Notes: generated by a model from the letters alone, not told the origin. Counted from the first letter of the stretch, positions 1 to 11,181 are shown. The stretch is 64,000 bases of DNA from Orientallactaga sibirica (GCA_036365145.1 JAEOAD010000040.1:12526501-12590500), one strand, 5' to 3'. Numbers and translations: made by a program.

Positions 1-198
1 GACAGATAGAGATGGGCGCGCCAGCAGTCTCTCAGCTGCTGTGAACGAAATCCAGATGCGTGCGCCCCCTTGTGGTCAAGTGCGGCATTGCGCCCTTGCG
101 TCACTTTGCATCTGGCTAAACGTGGGACCTGGAGATTGGAACCGGGTTCTTAGGCTTAGCAGGCAGGCACCTTAACCACTAAGCCATCTCACCAGCCC
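1..198 (-). mobile_element. DIP-type tRNA-derived SINE, long form, cut by window edge
   Basis: Reverse-oriented copy. The tRNA-like head, complement of 'ggctggtgagatggct', is at 182-198. The extra segment of the long form (cttgtggtcaagtgcggcattgcgc) is at about 68-92. The 3' tail lies outside the window. Confidence 0.8.
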
Positions 199-672
199 CG
201 CTCCAATTTTTTTGTGATGTGAACCAGTAAGCTAAAGCTTTGCACCTGCTGTTTGTCCTACTAGTCGAACACCTGTTCATAAAAACAGCTCAACAGGGAG
301 AAAAATAAGGTCCATATTGCTGAGTATCCTGGCAACAGGAAGCATGGGAGGTTGGACTTGGGTATAATTTGGAGCTGTACAAGGTAGCAGCGGCGTGTTA
401 CTTTACTCACTACCTAATTGCCATCATAAAGTAAGAATGGTAGTTGGGTCATAAAAAAAATAATAATTGATTAAAGCATGTTAGGGCAAAGTGATAATTC
501 CATTTTCTCAGAGTCTTCTCTGGTTTTGTCAAAATTCAAAACTCATCAGAGGAAGTTGTACCTGCTTACTCAGGCTAAGAAAGAACAGACAGCACAAGTC
601 CCAGCTCCCTGGTGATTCTACAGGCCGTATCCCAGGCCTGGGATATAATTGGGCCGTATGTAAAAATGCTCT
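199..672. other. Unannotated stretch, no recognised repeat
   Basis: AT-rich single-copy-looking DNA. It has a short A-run at 453-460 and no open frame with splice signals. I see nothing else in it. Confidence 0.4.
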
Positions 673-835
673 AAAGCCGGGCACACGCCTTTAATCCCAG
701 CACTCGGGAGGCAGAGGTAGGAGGATCGCCGTGAGTTTGAGGCCACCCTGAGACTCCGTAGAGAATTCCAGGTCAGCCTGGGCTAGAGTGAGACCCTACC
801 TTGAAAAACAAAAACAAAAACACACACACAAAATG
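673..835 (+). mobile_element. B1 SINE
   Basis: 7SL-derived head 'gccgggcacacgcctttaatcccagcac' at 678, A-rich tail ending in a short (CA)n. Confidence 0.85.
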
Positions 836-956
836 CTCTAGAACCAAGAAAAGTGTATATAAAAAAATCATGGTGTCACATTCCCAGAATTACAAAAGCA
901 TGGCCATTTATAGCATCAAGTAGTGGGAATGAGAACATTTTCAGAAAGAAACATTA

Positions 957-1156
957 ACTTAAAAAGAATTTATTTATTTATTTATTTGACAGAGAGAAAG
1001 AATGGGCTCACCAGAGCCTCCTGCTTCTACAAACAAACTCCAGACGCATGCACCACTTTGTGCAGGTGGCCTTATGTGGGTACTGGGGAATCAAACCTGG
1101 GCACACAGGTTTTGTAAGCAAGCACTGGTTACCTCTGAGCCATCTCTCCAGCCATA
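957..1156 (-). mobile_element. DIP-type SINE, short form
   Basis: Tail as (TTTA)n at 968-987, head complement 'gagccatctctccagcc' at 1137. Confidence 0.85.
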
Positions 1157-1162
1157 ATTTTT

Positions 1163-1391
1163 TTCTCTTTAAACATTTTTTACTTATTTACTTGAAAGAG
1201 TGTGTGTGAGAGAGAAAGAGGCAGATAGAAAGAGAAAGGGCATGCCAGGGCCTCCAGCTGCTGGAAACAAACTAAACTCCAGATACACGTGCCACCTTGT
1301 GCATCTGGTTTATGTGGGTCCTGGGGATTCAACCGGGGTACTTTGGCTTTTCAGGCAAGTGCCGTAACTGCTAAGCTATCTCTCCAGCGCC
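1163..1391 (-). mobile_element. DIP-type SINE, short form
   Basis: Lies directly behind the previous copy in the same orientation. Head complement 'ctatctctccagcgcc' ends at 1391. Confidence 0.8.
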
Positions 1392-1571
1392 AGCCCATAA
1401 TTTTTTTTTAACATTTGGAAGTGACTGGATGGATGGCTACAGAGCAAAGAGACTAGGTCAAGTACCTGTCTTAATTACCTTATTAAGGTAATTATGGTAA
1501 ATTATCTATGTATAATATGTATTTATTAGATTTTTAAAATTATGGAATATTTATTTTTTAATTGCATGGAT

Positions 1572-1700
1572 TTAAAAAAAAAACTTTTCTATTGACAACT
1601 TCTATAATTATAGACAATAAACCATGATAATTTCCTCCCCTCCCCCACTTTCCCCTTCACACACCCACCCTCCATCATATATCTTTATTAGATTTACAAA
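1572..1700 (-). mobile_element. L1 3' end fragment
   Basis: Complement of the rodent L1 3' terminus: 'ttgacaacttctataattatagacaata' followed by a C-rich purine-complement tract. The same terminus is present in + orientation at 41650-41760. Confidence 0.75.
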
Positions 1701-1721
1701 AAAAAAGTTACACTGGTTTCT

Positions 1722-1921
1722 TTTTTATTTAATTAAATTAAATTAATTTATTTATTTGAGAGAAAGAGAGAGAGAGAGAATGGGCATGCCAGGACCTCCA
1801 GCCACTGCAAACAAATTCCAGATGCATGCACCCCTTGGCTTACGTGGGTCCTGGAGAGTCAAACCAGGATCCTTTGACTTTGCAGGCAAATGCCTTAACC
1901 ACTAAGCTATCTCTCCAGCCC
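1722..1921 (-). mobile_element. DIP-type SINE, short form
   Basis: Long (TTAAA/TTTA) tail at 1726-1756 and head complement at 1905-1921. It sits between two L1 fragments. Confidence 0.85.
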
Positions 1922-1929
1922 TGCTTTCT

Positions 1930-2590
1930 TTCTTTTGATAGTTTCATACATGTCTATATAGTGCATTTTGATCTATTCATCCCTCATTAACCTCTCTCAT
2001 CCCGCTTCCACTCCCGCTAACCCTTCTTCCAAAGTAATCCTGTTCCTGCTCTCATGTCTGTGCATGCATGCATGTGCGTGCGTGCATGCGTGTGCGTGCG
2101 TGCATGTGTGTGCGTGCGTGCGTGTGTGTGTCTCTCACTATGTTTAGTTAGGGTCATTTGTATGTGCCTGGGTAGGGGTTATTTACTGGAGTAAGTTACC
2201 AGTAGCTATACCAGTGAAGGAAATGACTTTCCTTCACCAAGCAACCATTAACTGCCAAACATTTCTCCAAGGAAGAGCGGGGCCTCCCGAGCTCATCTGT
2301 GACGGGATGTTGACAGACTCCGTTTTGTGCAGGAACTAAGCAGCTGTGAGTTCACGAGTTACAAGGGCCATGCCGCATCCAGAAGACAGAATTCCACGGC
2401 ACTCCTCCCCCGCCTGTGACTCTCACATTCTTTCTGCTCCCACTTCCACAGGTCCCCTGAGTCTTGGAAGGGGGTTTAGATGTCCCATTGAGGGCAGTAA
2501 CACTTATTCTCAGCTATGCATCTCTGAATTAACTTCTGTCTACCGAAAAAAGAAACGTTTGCAATCAAGGCTGAGAACACATTAATCTAT
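1930..2590 (-). mobile_element. L1 3' UTR fragment
   Basis: Related by eye to 46845-47310. Both contain 'gatgttgacagactc', 'catccagaagacag' and a late 'gagcctt/gagtctt...aaggg' block. Probably an older L1 lineage, antisense to the window. It carries the (TGCATGCG)n tract described separately. Confidence 0.6.
2059..2131. repeat. (TGCATGCG)n alternating purine-pyrimidine tract
   Basis: About 73 bases of uninterrupted alternating TG/CG/CA steps, a candidate Z-DNA former by base composition. Confidence 0.85.
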
Positions 2591-2617
2591 AGGTAGAAAC
2601 ATATTTATGTTTTATCG

Positions 2618-2965
2618 GGCTTGTAAATTTTTATCGACAACTTCCATAATTATAGACAATACACCATGATAACTCCCTCCCCCCTCACTTTCCCCTTCGC
2701 AACTTCATGCTCCATCATATCCCCTCCCCCTCTCAATTAGTCTCTCTTTTGTTAGGATATAGTCTTTTCCTCCTATTACTAGAGTCTTGTGTAGGTAGTG
2801 ACAGGCACTGGGAGGTCATGGGTATCCAGGCCATTTTGTGTCTGGAATTGTGCATTGTAAGGGATCCTACCCTTCCTTTGGCTAGAAACATTTTAGAAGG
2901 TAATTTGACAACCTGTCCTTTTAACACAGCAAGCGTTGGATGTTGACCCTGGGGCCTCTTTTTGT
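2618..2965 (-). mobile_element. L1 3' end fragment
   Basis: Complement of the L1 terminus 'gacaacttccataattatagac' followed by the 3' UTR (..tgtgtaggtagtgacaggcactg..). Second L1 3' end in the same orientation within 1.1 kb. Confidence 0.75.
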
Positions 2966-2977
2966 GGGGGAGGGAAT

Positions 2978-3120
2978 GGTTTTTCGAGGTAGGGTCTCAC
3001 TGTAGTCCAGGCTGACCTGGAATTCACTACGTGGTCTCAGGGTGGCCTCAAACTCACGGCGATCCTCCTACCTCTGCCTCTCGAGTGCTAGGATTAAAGG
3101 TGTGACACCAAGTCTGGCTC
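2978..3120 (-). mobile_element. B1 SINE
   Basis: Starts 'ttttcgaggtagggtctcac' and ends 'gtgacaccaagtctggctc'. Confidence 0.85.
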
Positions 3121-3180
3121 TAATTATTATTATTTTTTGTTTAGGAGTATTAATTAGCTTAATTAGATCAACAGCTCACT

Positions 3181-3236
3181 ATGATTCTCCTACCTCAGCC
3201 TGCCAAGTGCTAGGGTTATAAGCCTTGCACCTGGTT
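3181..3236 (-). mobile_element. B1-related fragment
   Basis: 'attctcctacctcagcctgccaagtgc' is the left-arm complement only. Confidence 0.5.
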
Positions 3237-3284
3237 TATTTGTCTAATTTCTTTTTTTTATTTTATTATTTTTATTTTTATTTT

Positions 3285-3537
3285 TTTAATTTTTATTTTA
3301 TTTTTGGAGAGAGACACAGAGAGAGACAGACAGAGAGGGAGACAGATAGAGATGGGTGCGCCAGCCGTCTCTCAGCTGCTGTGAATGGAATCCAGATGAG
3401 TGCGCCCCCTTGTGGGCAAGTGCGGCATTGCGCCCTTGCGTCACTTTGCATCTTGCTAAACGTGGGACCTGGAGATTGGAACCGGGTTCTTAGGCTTAGC
3501 AGGCAGGCGCCTTAACCGTTAAGCCATCTCTCCAGCC
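3285..3537 (-). mobile_element. DIP-type SINE, long form
   Basis: Near-identical to the edge copy at 1-198. Complete from T-rich tail to head complement. Extra segment at about 3408-3445. Confidence 0.85.
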
Positions 3538-3540
3538 CTT

Positions 3541-3692
3541 GTTATTTTTATTTTTGACATAGGGTCTTGCTCTCGCACAGGATGACCTGGAATTCTCTCT
3601 GTAGTTTCAGGCTGGCCTTGAACTCACAGCCATCCTCTTACCTCTGCCTCCTGAGTGCTGGGCTCAAAGGCGTACGCCACCACGCCTGGTTT
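3541..3692 (-). mobile_element. B1 SINE
   Basis: 'tagggtcttgctctcgcac' to 'acgccaccacgcctggttt'. Confidence 0.8.
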
Positions 3693-3741
3693 TTTTGTCT
3701 GATTTCTTTCTCCTTTTTTGTCTAATTTTTAAAATTTTTTA

Positions 3742-3893
3742 TTTTTTGTTTTTCGAGGTAGAGTCTCACTCTAGTCCAGGCTGACCTGAAAAATTCACTA
3801 TGTAGTTTCAGGGTGGCCTTGAACTCACAGTGATCCTCCTACCTCTGCCTTCTGTGTGCTGGGTTTAAAAGTGTGTGCTATCACACCTGGCTT
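3742..3893 (-). mobile_element. B1 SINE
   Basis: 'tttcgaggtagagtctcactc' to 'gtgctatcacacctggctt'. Confidence 0.8.
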
Positions 3894-4387
3894 GTCTAAT
3901 TTTTTGATGTGTTAGGTCAGAAAACATTTTCAAAGATGAGACTGGGTCATTCCACGAACGTAACACATCTCATCCTTTACTATGTGGTTCAAAAAGCCCT
4001 GAGCACATGGCTGACCCACCCAATTCTCTAGAATTCTCTAGGACAAACTGTTTCTGTTCCTCTGTTTATATTTGGTCATAGGACTGAACTCTGTTTTCGA
4101 TGGAATGGATATTCACGCTTACTAAACCTATTAGCATGACCATGCCAACTGTCTCACAGCAGGCAGAGGCCCAAGGTCATCATTTATCCGACCAGAAAAA
4201 TTTCTACCCCAGGCGTCTTCACAGGAAACATGAGGCTGTCATATATCCTTTTTAACCACAGAGCTGCACAGTCACATTTCCTTAAGAATAAAAGACAGCT
4301 CCCTCCTCATGATTGTGGCCGAGTTGATGCTGTTCTGTTGTCCATGAGCCCAAGAGGCCTATATGTCCCTCATCCAAATAGCAGCGG
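3894..4387. other. Unannotated stretch
   Basis: About 490 bases with no repeat that I recognise. Short open frames only, with no splice-site support. Confidence 0.4.
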
Positions 4388-4535
4388 AAGCCGGGCGTGG
4401 TGGCGCACACCTTTAAACTCAGAGACAGGAGGATTGCTGTGAGTTTGAGGCCACCCTGAGACTACATAGTGAATTCCAGGTCAGCCTGGGCTACAGTGAG
4501 ACTCTGCCTCAAAAAACAAAAACAAACAAACAAAA
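4388..4535 (+). mobile_element. B1 SINE
   Basis: Head 'gaagccgggcgtggtggcgc'. About 18 bases of the usual 'cagcactcgggaggcagaggt' block are missing at 4418. Confidence 0.85.
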
Positions 4536-4542
4536 GCACAAA

Positions 4543-4696
4543 TAGCCGGCGTGGTGGCGCACGCCTTTAATCCCAGCACTCTGGAGGCAGAGGTAGGAGG
4601 ATCGCTGTGAGTTCCAGGCCATCCTGAGACTACATAGTGAATCCCGGGTCAGCCTGAGCTAGAGCAAGACCCTACATCGAAAAGAAAAAAAGAAAG
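4543..4696 (+). mobile_element. B1 SINE
   Basis: Second of two adjacent + strand copies, tail 'aaaagaaaaaaagaaag'. Confidence 0.85.
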
Positions 4697-4773
4697 CGTT
4701 CTACCTTAAATGACCAATTCTATGACTACCTTAATTTGACAGGCTGAATATTAATATTAAAAAAGCACCTTGG

Positions 4774-4943
4774 ATGCCGGGCGTGGTGGCACACGCCTTT
4801 AATCCCAGCACTAGGGAGGCAGAGGTAGGAGGATCGGAGGATTGCCATGAGTTCGAGGCCACCCTCAGACTACAGAGTGAATTCCAGGTAAGCCTGGGCT
4901 AGAGTGAGACCCTACCTTGAAACCGCCCCCCCCCCAAAAAAAA
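4774..4943 (+). mobile_element. B1 SINE
   Basis: Carries a 9-base local repeat 'aggatcgg-aggatt' at 4829. The tail begins with a run of C and then A. Confidence 0.85.
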
Positions 4944-5259
4944 GCACCTTGGTACCTTGGTTCCGAATGTCGTATGGGCTCTGCAGTTATTCTTTGGAGT
5001 GGGAATTTGGTACCAAGTGTTCAGCAAATCAAGGGCAGAGCTCAGACTAGGCCTCAATACGCTCCCTTTTTGGCTTAGTGATCTTAGTAAACTGTTAACG
5101 AGGAAGCCCATGGTTATTTACAACGTTGAGCACTCTGATTATCAGAACTTTAGAAGAGAAATGAATTCAGAGACCCTGGCCCAACTCCTTCACATTTTGG
5201 GATTCAGGCAGAACCGTGTCACTTGTGTCAATGTGTAGTCACCTCGGATTGTTCTGAAT

Positions 5260-5326
5260 TGTTTCATGAGCATGATCTCACTGGATCCCGACTGCAATCA
5301 ACTTTACTGAGGAGAGAACTAAGTTT
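5260..5326 (+). mobile_element. MIR fragment (low support)
   Basis: 'gatctcactggatcccgac...tgaggagagaactaag' resembles the MIR core. Short and diverged. Confidence 0.35.
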
Positions 5327-5327
5327 C

Positions 5328-5545
5328 AGGGGTAGGGTGATGGCTTAGCGGTTAAGGCACTTGCCTGAGAAGCCTAAGGACACAGGTTCAATTCCCCAGG
5401 ACCCACGTAAGCCAGCTGCACAAGGTGGAGCATGTGTCTGGAGTTTGTTTGCAGTGGCTGGAGGCCCTGGCGTGCCTGTTCTTTCTCACCTTCTCTCTCT
5501 CTCTCTCAAATAAATAAATAAATAAACAAAAATTTTTTAAAAAGA
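5328..5545 (+). mobile_element. DIP-type SINE, short form
   Basis: A box 'tggcttagcggttaagg' and B box 'ggttcaattcc' are both readable. Tail (AAATA)n. Confidence 0.85.
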
Positions 5546-5553
5546 GAGAGAGA

Positions 5554-6040
5554 GCAAAATTTAGTGAGCTACAGGATAGAGTCAAGGTCATGTAATGGCA
5601 GGTGGAGGTGTTCAGATGCCATTCATCTCTATTTCCTGCCCATCACTCCACGCCAGTCAATCTTTTCACCCCCTAAAGAGGGCTAAAGAGATAATATACG
5701 CGATCTACACAATCCCAATGTAAAACATTCCCTCTTTAACTTATGCTACATACTCGTGTTAGCTGCCATGAGCTCTGGCCTTGCCACTTGGTGACTCAAG
5801 GAATGTGACACACAAAATCTGCCAGCGTCCTTCTGTTGGAGGCCTTTGGTAAAAGGATGAGGAGGAAAGAAAAATACAAAGTAACTCCTTTTCTTTCTTG
5901 CCCACAGTCAACACCGTCATTAATCTTATCTCGGACAACCCCTGTCCCACATCAGCACACAAGCTTCCCTCTCTTTCTTGCTGCATCCCTTTTTGTTCTA
6001 TCCATGATACAAGTGCAGCTTTAATTATTCAGATTTTATG
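5554..6040. other. Unannotated stretch
   Basis: No recognised repeat or gene. Two small overlapping frames on opposite strands at 5759-6024 look like chance. Confidence 0.4.
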
Positions 6041-6042
6041 TT

Positions 6043-6160
6043 AAGCCGGGAGTGGTGGCACGCGCCTTTAATAGTTCAAGGCCATCCTGAGACTACAGAG
6101 TGAATTCCAGGTCAGTCTGAGCCAGAGGGATACCTTACCTCAAAAAAACCAAACAAAAAG
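6043..6160 (+). mobile_element. B1 SINE with internal deletion
   Basis: 'gccgggagtggtggcacgcgcctttaat' jumps directly to 'agttcaaggccatcctgag', losing the left-arm middle. Confidence 0.8.
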
Positions 6161-6384
6161 ATTTTATGTCAGGATGAAGGAAAGTCACACTTCTTGAAGT
6201 GAAAATCAAGTGCAATCAACACACATCAGTAAGAATACAGTAAAGCCCAACACTGTTTTAGGGGTATGCTAAATGCCTGGCACGCATCAGTCATGCTGTG
6301 TAAACCCAAGATTGCCACAAGTTTCCTGCAAATCTCTCCAAGAGCTATACCAGTTTTATTTTCCTAAGACAGGTTTTAATTAAA

Positions 6385-6606
6385 ATAGTTTATTTATTTA
6401 TATTTATTTTTTAAATTTTTATTTACTTGCAAGCAGAAAGAGAGCTAGAGAGAGAATGGGAGTGCCAGGGCCTGTAGTCACTACAAACCAACTCCAGATG
6501 CATGTGCTCCTTGTGCATCTGGCTTACGTGGGTCCTGGGAGAACTGAACCTGGGTCCTTTGGCTTCGCAGGCAAACACCTTAACTGCTAAGCCATTTCTC
6601 CAGCCC
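6385..6606 (-). mobile_element. DIP-type SINE, short form
   Basis: Tail (TTTA)n at 6389, head complement 'gccatttctccagccc' at 6592. Confidence 0.85.
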
Positions 6607-6690
6607 TAAAATAGCTTTTTTAAAAAAGAAAGAAAAGCATTTACTTTCCAAATATGCAAATGATTTTACTAGGCTTTTTCAACACCATCA

Positions 6691-6795
6691 TTTTTTTTTT
6701 TTTTTTTTAATTTATTTGAGAGAGTGAGAGAGAAAGAAGCAAAGGCAGAAAGAGAGAGAGAGAGGAGGGAGAGAGAGAGAGAGAGAATGGGATGC
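6691..6795 (-). mobile_element. DIP-type SINE, 5'-truncated, reverse
   Basis: T18 tail and GA-rich stretch only, joined at about 6796 to a + strand DIP fragment. Confidence 0.75.
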
Positions 6796-6796
6796 A

Positions 6797-6866
6797 GGAG
6801 GCCCTGGCACACACATTCTTTCTCTTTCTCTCTCTATGCCATTCTCTCTCAAATAAATAAAATAAA
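6797..6866 (+). mobile_element. DIP-type SINE 3' fragment
   Basis: Starts mid-body at 'aggccctggcacacacattc' and ends 'caaataaataaaataaaat'. It forms an inverted pair with 6691-6795. Confidence 0.75.
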
Positions 6867-6871
6867 ATGAG

Positions 6872-7022
6872 CTTTTAGCCTGGTGTGGTGATGCACGCCT
6901 TTAATCCCAGCACTCACTCAGGAGGCAGAGGTAGGAGGATCACTCTGAGACTACATAGTAAATTTCAAGTCAGCCTGGGTTAGAATGAAACACTACCTCA
7001 AAAAACAAAACAAAACAAAAAA
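6872..7022 (+). mobile_element. B1 SINE
   Basis: 'gcctggtgtggtgatgcacgcc' to '(aaaac)n' tail. Confidence 0.85.
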
Positions 7023-7267
7023 ATTGCTTTTAGCAAATCAGCCTGTTTGCAATATGTAGAGTTCCTGCGAGACTATGGTAATGAGATGGTTCTCTTTCAT
7101 TTACTCATTTATTTCTAAGAAGGTAAACTAAATACTCTATTTTTCACAACATGAACAAAGAAGCCTAAGTCTTTGTTATAATCTTTCTTTAGTTCCTCAT
7201 GTTTCACAAATAAGATTACAACAGTTCAGCAGGAATTGGGCTCTCAATGAAAACGACAGTGTGTATG

Positions 7268-7454
7268 TAACGAATTTTGGGCTGGAGAGATGGCTGAGTA
7301 GTTAAAAGCACTTGTTTGCAAAGCCTTCCGGACTGGGTTCAGTTCCTCAGTACCTATGTAAAGCCAGATGCACCAAGTGGTACATGTGTCTGGAGTTTGT
7401 TTGTAGAGGCAGGAGTCCTAGCCTGCCCTTTTTTTCTGTCTAAATAAATAAATT
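7268..7454 (+). mobile_element. DIP-type SINE, short form
   Basis: Head 'tgggctggagagatggctga'. The AATAAATAAATTATA tail runs into the TA microsatellite. Confidence 0.8.
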
Positions 7455-7459
7455 ATACA

Positions 7460-7507
<48 letters not shown>

Positions 7508-7510
7508 GTA
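7455..7510. repeat. (TA)n microsatellite
   Basis: About 56 bases of TA with few interruptions, evidently grown from the A-rich tail of the preceding SINE. Confidence 0.9.
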
Positions 7511-7660
7511 TTGTTTTTTCGAGGTAGGGTCTCACTCTGGCCCAGGCTGACCTGGAATTAACTATGTAGTCTCAGGGTGGCCTCGAACTCATGGCGATCC
7601 TCCTACCTCTGCCTCCTGAGTGCTGGGATTAAAGGTGTGTGCCACCATGCCCAGCTTATT
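7511..7660 (-). mobile_element. B1 SINE
   Basis: 'ttttttcgaggtagggtct' to 'gtgccaccatgcccagctt'. Confidence 0.85.
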
Positions 7661-7838
7661 GTTATTTTTACTTATTTGTAAGCAGAGAGACAGAGAGAGA
7701 AAGAAATAGAATGGGCACACCAGGACATCCAGCACTGCAAATGAATTCCAGATGCATGCGTCACCTTGTGCACCTGGCTTACTTGAGTTCTGGGGAACCA
7801 AACCTGGCTCCTTAGTCTTCACAGGCAAGCACTTTAAC
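7661..7838 (-). mobile_element. DIP-type SINE, head truncated
   Basis: Ends inside the head at 'cactttaact', where a + strand DIP head (ggagagatggctt) takes over. Confidence 0.75.
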
Positions 7839-8185
7839 TGGAGAGATGGCTTAGCAACTAAGGTGTTTGCCAGCAGAGCCAAAGGACCCAGGCTCAATTC
7901 CCCAGTACCTACATATGTATAAAGTGGCTCCTTCCACAAAAGCAGGGAAGAGAGTGGAGACATGCTGCTGCACTGAAGGAGAAAAGGCAGAGTGCCAGGC
8001 AATGCCCTGTCACTGTGTTTGCTATATATATTTTTTTCTTCAAATTAAATTTGGGAGTGTCTTTTTTATTTTTCAATTCTTTTTCTCCCAAAGCATTGCA
8101 TGCCTCTGGACCTCCGTTTACAGTGGATAAGGCCCTGGTGTGCCCATTCTTTTCTCTCTCTCTTCTTGCAAATAATAAAAAATTT
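7839..8185 (+). mobile_element. DIP-type SINE interrupted by about 160 bases
   Basis: The head half is at 7839-7930 and the body/tail half ('cattgcatgcctctgga...cttgcaaataataaaa') at about 8093-8183. The intervening sequence is unrecognised. Confidence 0.6.
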
Positions 8186-8400
8186 TTTTTTGTTTATTTA
8201 TTTGACAGTGACAGACAAAGAAAGAAGCAGATAGAGAGAGAGAGAATGGACACACCAGGGCCTCCAGCCACTGCAAACGAACTCCAGACGCATGCACTAC
8301 CTTGTGTATCTGGCTTACATGGGTCCTGGAGAATCAAGCTCAAACCGGGGTCCATAGGCTTCACAGGCATGCACTTAACCACTAAACCATCTCCCCAGCC
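8186..8400 (-). mobile_element. DIP-type SINE, short form
   Basis: Tail at 8186, head complement 'accatctccccagcccccc' ends at about 8400. Confidence 0.85.
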
Positions 8401-8966
8401 CCCCCCCAAACATTTAAAGAACTGTATGCTCAGGATTAACTAATGATTGACTCACTGCTGGGAGTCATTCCCATACATTCCTCTCCAATGGTTCCTCATA
8501 ATATCTTCCTGTTTACTGAAGGGATATAGAAAATCCAGGTCACTGAGATATTCCAACTTTCCGGAATCCCTTAGTGGATTCATTAATATCTCTGCCATCT
8601 AAGGATGGACTGGTGGCAGTGGGAGGGATCCTTTCCCCTCATTCTACTGGGTGCTACCACTTACTCTCCTTTGCACACATTACTCACTACTAATTTATCT
8701 GTCGGTTATATCTGCACCAATGAAAACTGAGGATGCAAGGAAGGAGAGCCAGCCCGGCTGGTGGTGGTATCAATGGTGTCAATTGGTATTACTGGTGGAT
8801 CCAATGGTCTGGATCAAGGCCCTGTCTGGTCACCAAAGTTAAGAAGTATGACCCAGGGCACTGCCTCACTCATGAGCCTGTCCTTCTTAGTGTAAAAAGC
8901 AACGAAGATCTGCTGACTTAGGTACGGAACAAAGAGGAAGTGTGGCATGCTGGTTATGATGTGGAT
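8401..8966. other. Unannotated stretch
   Basis: About 565 bases without a recognised repeat. It contains a TGG/TGGTATC-rich patch at 8758-8812. Confidence 0.4.
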
Positions 8967-9198
8967 GGAGGGCTGTGGAGATGGCCTAGTGGTTAAGACG
9001 CATGCCTGTGAAGCCCAAGGACCCTGGTTTGATTCTCCAGTTCCCACGTAAGCCAGATGCATATGGTGGCACATGCAACTGGAGTTCATTTGCAGTGGCT
9101 AGAGACCCTGGCGCACCCATTCTCACTCTCTCTTTGTCTCTCTCTCTCTCCCTCCTTCTCTCTGTCTCAAATAAATAAAAAAAAATAAATCTTTTAAA
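8967..9198 (+). mobile_element. DIP-type SINE, short form
   Basis: Head 'agggctgtggagatggccta', tail 'caaataaataaaaaaaaataaat'. Confidence 0.85.
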
Positions 9199-9302
9199 AA
9201 GATGTGGATGGAGAAGTCAGGCTTCATGGGTTTGAATCTTTGTCACTTATCAGGTTTGTTAGGGAAAGTTATGTGTGGACAGTTATGTACTTCTTTAGAA
9301 AG

Positions 9303-9480
9303 AAAGCTGGGCATGGTGGCTCACGCCTTTAATCCCAGCACTCGGGAGGCAGAGGTAGGAGGATCGCCGTGAGTTTGAGGCCACCCTGAGACTACATAGT
9401 GAATTCCAGGTCAGTCTGGGCTGGAGTGAAACTCTGCCTCAACAAACCAAAACACCAAAAAACAAACAAACAAACAAAAA
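9303..9480 (+). mobile_element. B1 SINE
   Basis: Full length with an extended (AAACAAAC)n tail. Confidence 0.85.
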
Positions 9481-9889
9481 GAAGTGAACAGGCACGGACC
9501 AACCCAAAAGTTGTCCTCCAGCCTCCACACGCATACTTGCACTCACACACAAACATGCATGCACACTCACAACACACATATGAAATGATTATTTTAGTAA
9601 AAACACCAACAACAATTGGTATAACACACAGTGTACAGAACACATTGAAGATATGACGTCCCCTACCTTGTCAGGGTCGACAAGTTCCATGAGGTATACG
9701 TCTCATAATGAAATCACATCTTCAGTATTTGTGACTGATTAATTTTGAGACTGGAAAAAAAAGCATCATTATTTAGAAATTTCTCCAAATTCTTTTTAGC
9801 ATGCATTGCTCTTATGTTCCCTATGAATTTCCTGCAAGCAATGACCTCTTGAAATATTTTGTAATATTTATTTATTCATTTATTTGTGA
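9481..9889. other. Unannotated stretch
   Basis: A CACA-rich patch at 9528-9580, otherwise no recognised content. Confidence 0.4.
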
Positions 9890-9990
9890 GGGGCCAGAGC
9901 ACATGCATCTGGAGTTTGTTTGCAATGGCAAGAGGCCCTAGAGTGCCCAATTCATTCTTATTCTCTCTCTCTTTCCTTGCAAATAAATAA
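9890..9990 (+). mobile_element. DIP-type SINE 3' half
   Basis: Begins mid-body ('gagcacatgcatctggagtt') and ends 'gcaaataaataa'. Confidence 0.7.
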
Positions 9991-9992
9991 TT

Positions 9993-10138
9993 TAGCCGGG
10001 TGTGGTGGACACGCCTTTAATCCCAGCACTTGGTGGGCAGAGGTAAGAGGATTACTATGAGTTCGAGGCCAGCCTGAAACTACACAGTGAATTCCAAGTC
10101 AGCCTGGGCTAGAGTGAGACCCTACCTCAAAAAACAAA
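9993..10138 (+). mobile_element. B1 SINE
   Basis: 'agccgggtgtggtggacacg' to 'aaaaaacaaaat'. Confidence 0.85.
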
Positions 10139-10139
10139 A

Positions 10140-10298
10140 TGAGCCTGCCATGGAGGCACATGCCTTTAATCCCAGCACTTGGAAGGCAGAGGTAGGAGGA
10201 TCACTATGAATTTGAGGCCATCCTGAGACTACACTCAGCCTGAGCTAGAGTGAAACCCTACCTTAAAAAAAAAAAAAAAAGAAACAAACAAACAAAAA
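10140..10298 (+). mobile_element. B1 SINE
   Basis: Adjacent second copy. The 'tagtgaattccaggtcagcc' block is shortened. Confidence 0.8.
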
Positions 10299-11180
10299 AG
10301 GAATATACATTTTAAAACTCTCCAGTTCATAGCAATTTCTGTGTTAATTTATATAAGTAGATACTTTAAAAATAAATGACCTAGGTTTAAGGGGACCAAA
10401 GTTAAGCCGTCAGATTGGCACGACTGTCGGCCTAGGCTTTGGAATTAATTTAGGAACAAAAACCTAGCCTTCTTTCATTTAACCTCTCATGAACATTTAC
10501 GCAGTGACATCCCCCATCCACAAAAGACAAATACAATGACAGGACAAATTACTCTCGGAACGTTTTGCAACATACGAACAGCCACACTAGTAAAACTTGT
10601 GCTAAGGCTAAAGTTTAAGTAGCTTCGAGGTACTTTTAGGTCATTGTATTTGAACTTGTTTAGATTAGCTTCAGAGAACCTTCTCAACCGTTTCCTTATT
10701 TCCTTACTGGAAACAGTTGAGAATCTTTATAAGGCCAAGGGTTACCAGGGCAGTTTGATTTATACAGTTAAGAGAGAGAGAAAAAAGAAAAGAAGTCATA
10801 GCAAATATTTGCCAAACAGAGAGCTGAAAAAAACAGCCAGAGCTGTGTAAAGCAATAATAAAGACATTTGACACTAGCGATCATTCACCCTCATTACTAT
10901 AAGCCAAGTATGTTTGTTTGGTGTACCTTGGAGAAATAGGTGCTGTCACATGCCTCTTCCACAAGTCTCCTTTACAGGTCACCAAAGCCAATGCCCTCCC
11001 CCTACCCCACACCAAATAACTCAAGGACTCTATTAAAAGTCGACCTGGACCTTCCCATGTAGCCTTACAAAGCCCGGTAACAGGAAGCCACAGAAACCTA
11101 CAAAAACAAAGTGTGCTCTATTTCATGTAGGAAGCTGAGCAGTTTTTATGCTATGTAACAGCAGTTACAAAAAGATGGAA
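10299..11180. other. Repeat-free stretch upstream of HOPX
   Basis: About 880 bases with no repeat that I recognise. Both strands carry 60-70 codon open frames without splice context. Possibly unique sequence; function unknown. Confidence 0.4.
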
Positions 11181-11181
11181 C

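Noticed and set aside
2707..2946. 79-codon frame and its antisense partner
   Set aside because: Both fall in an L1 3' UTR fragment, which is non-coding.
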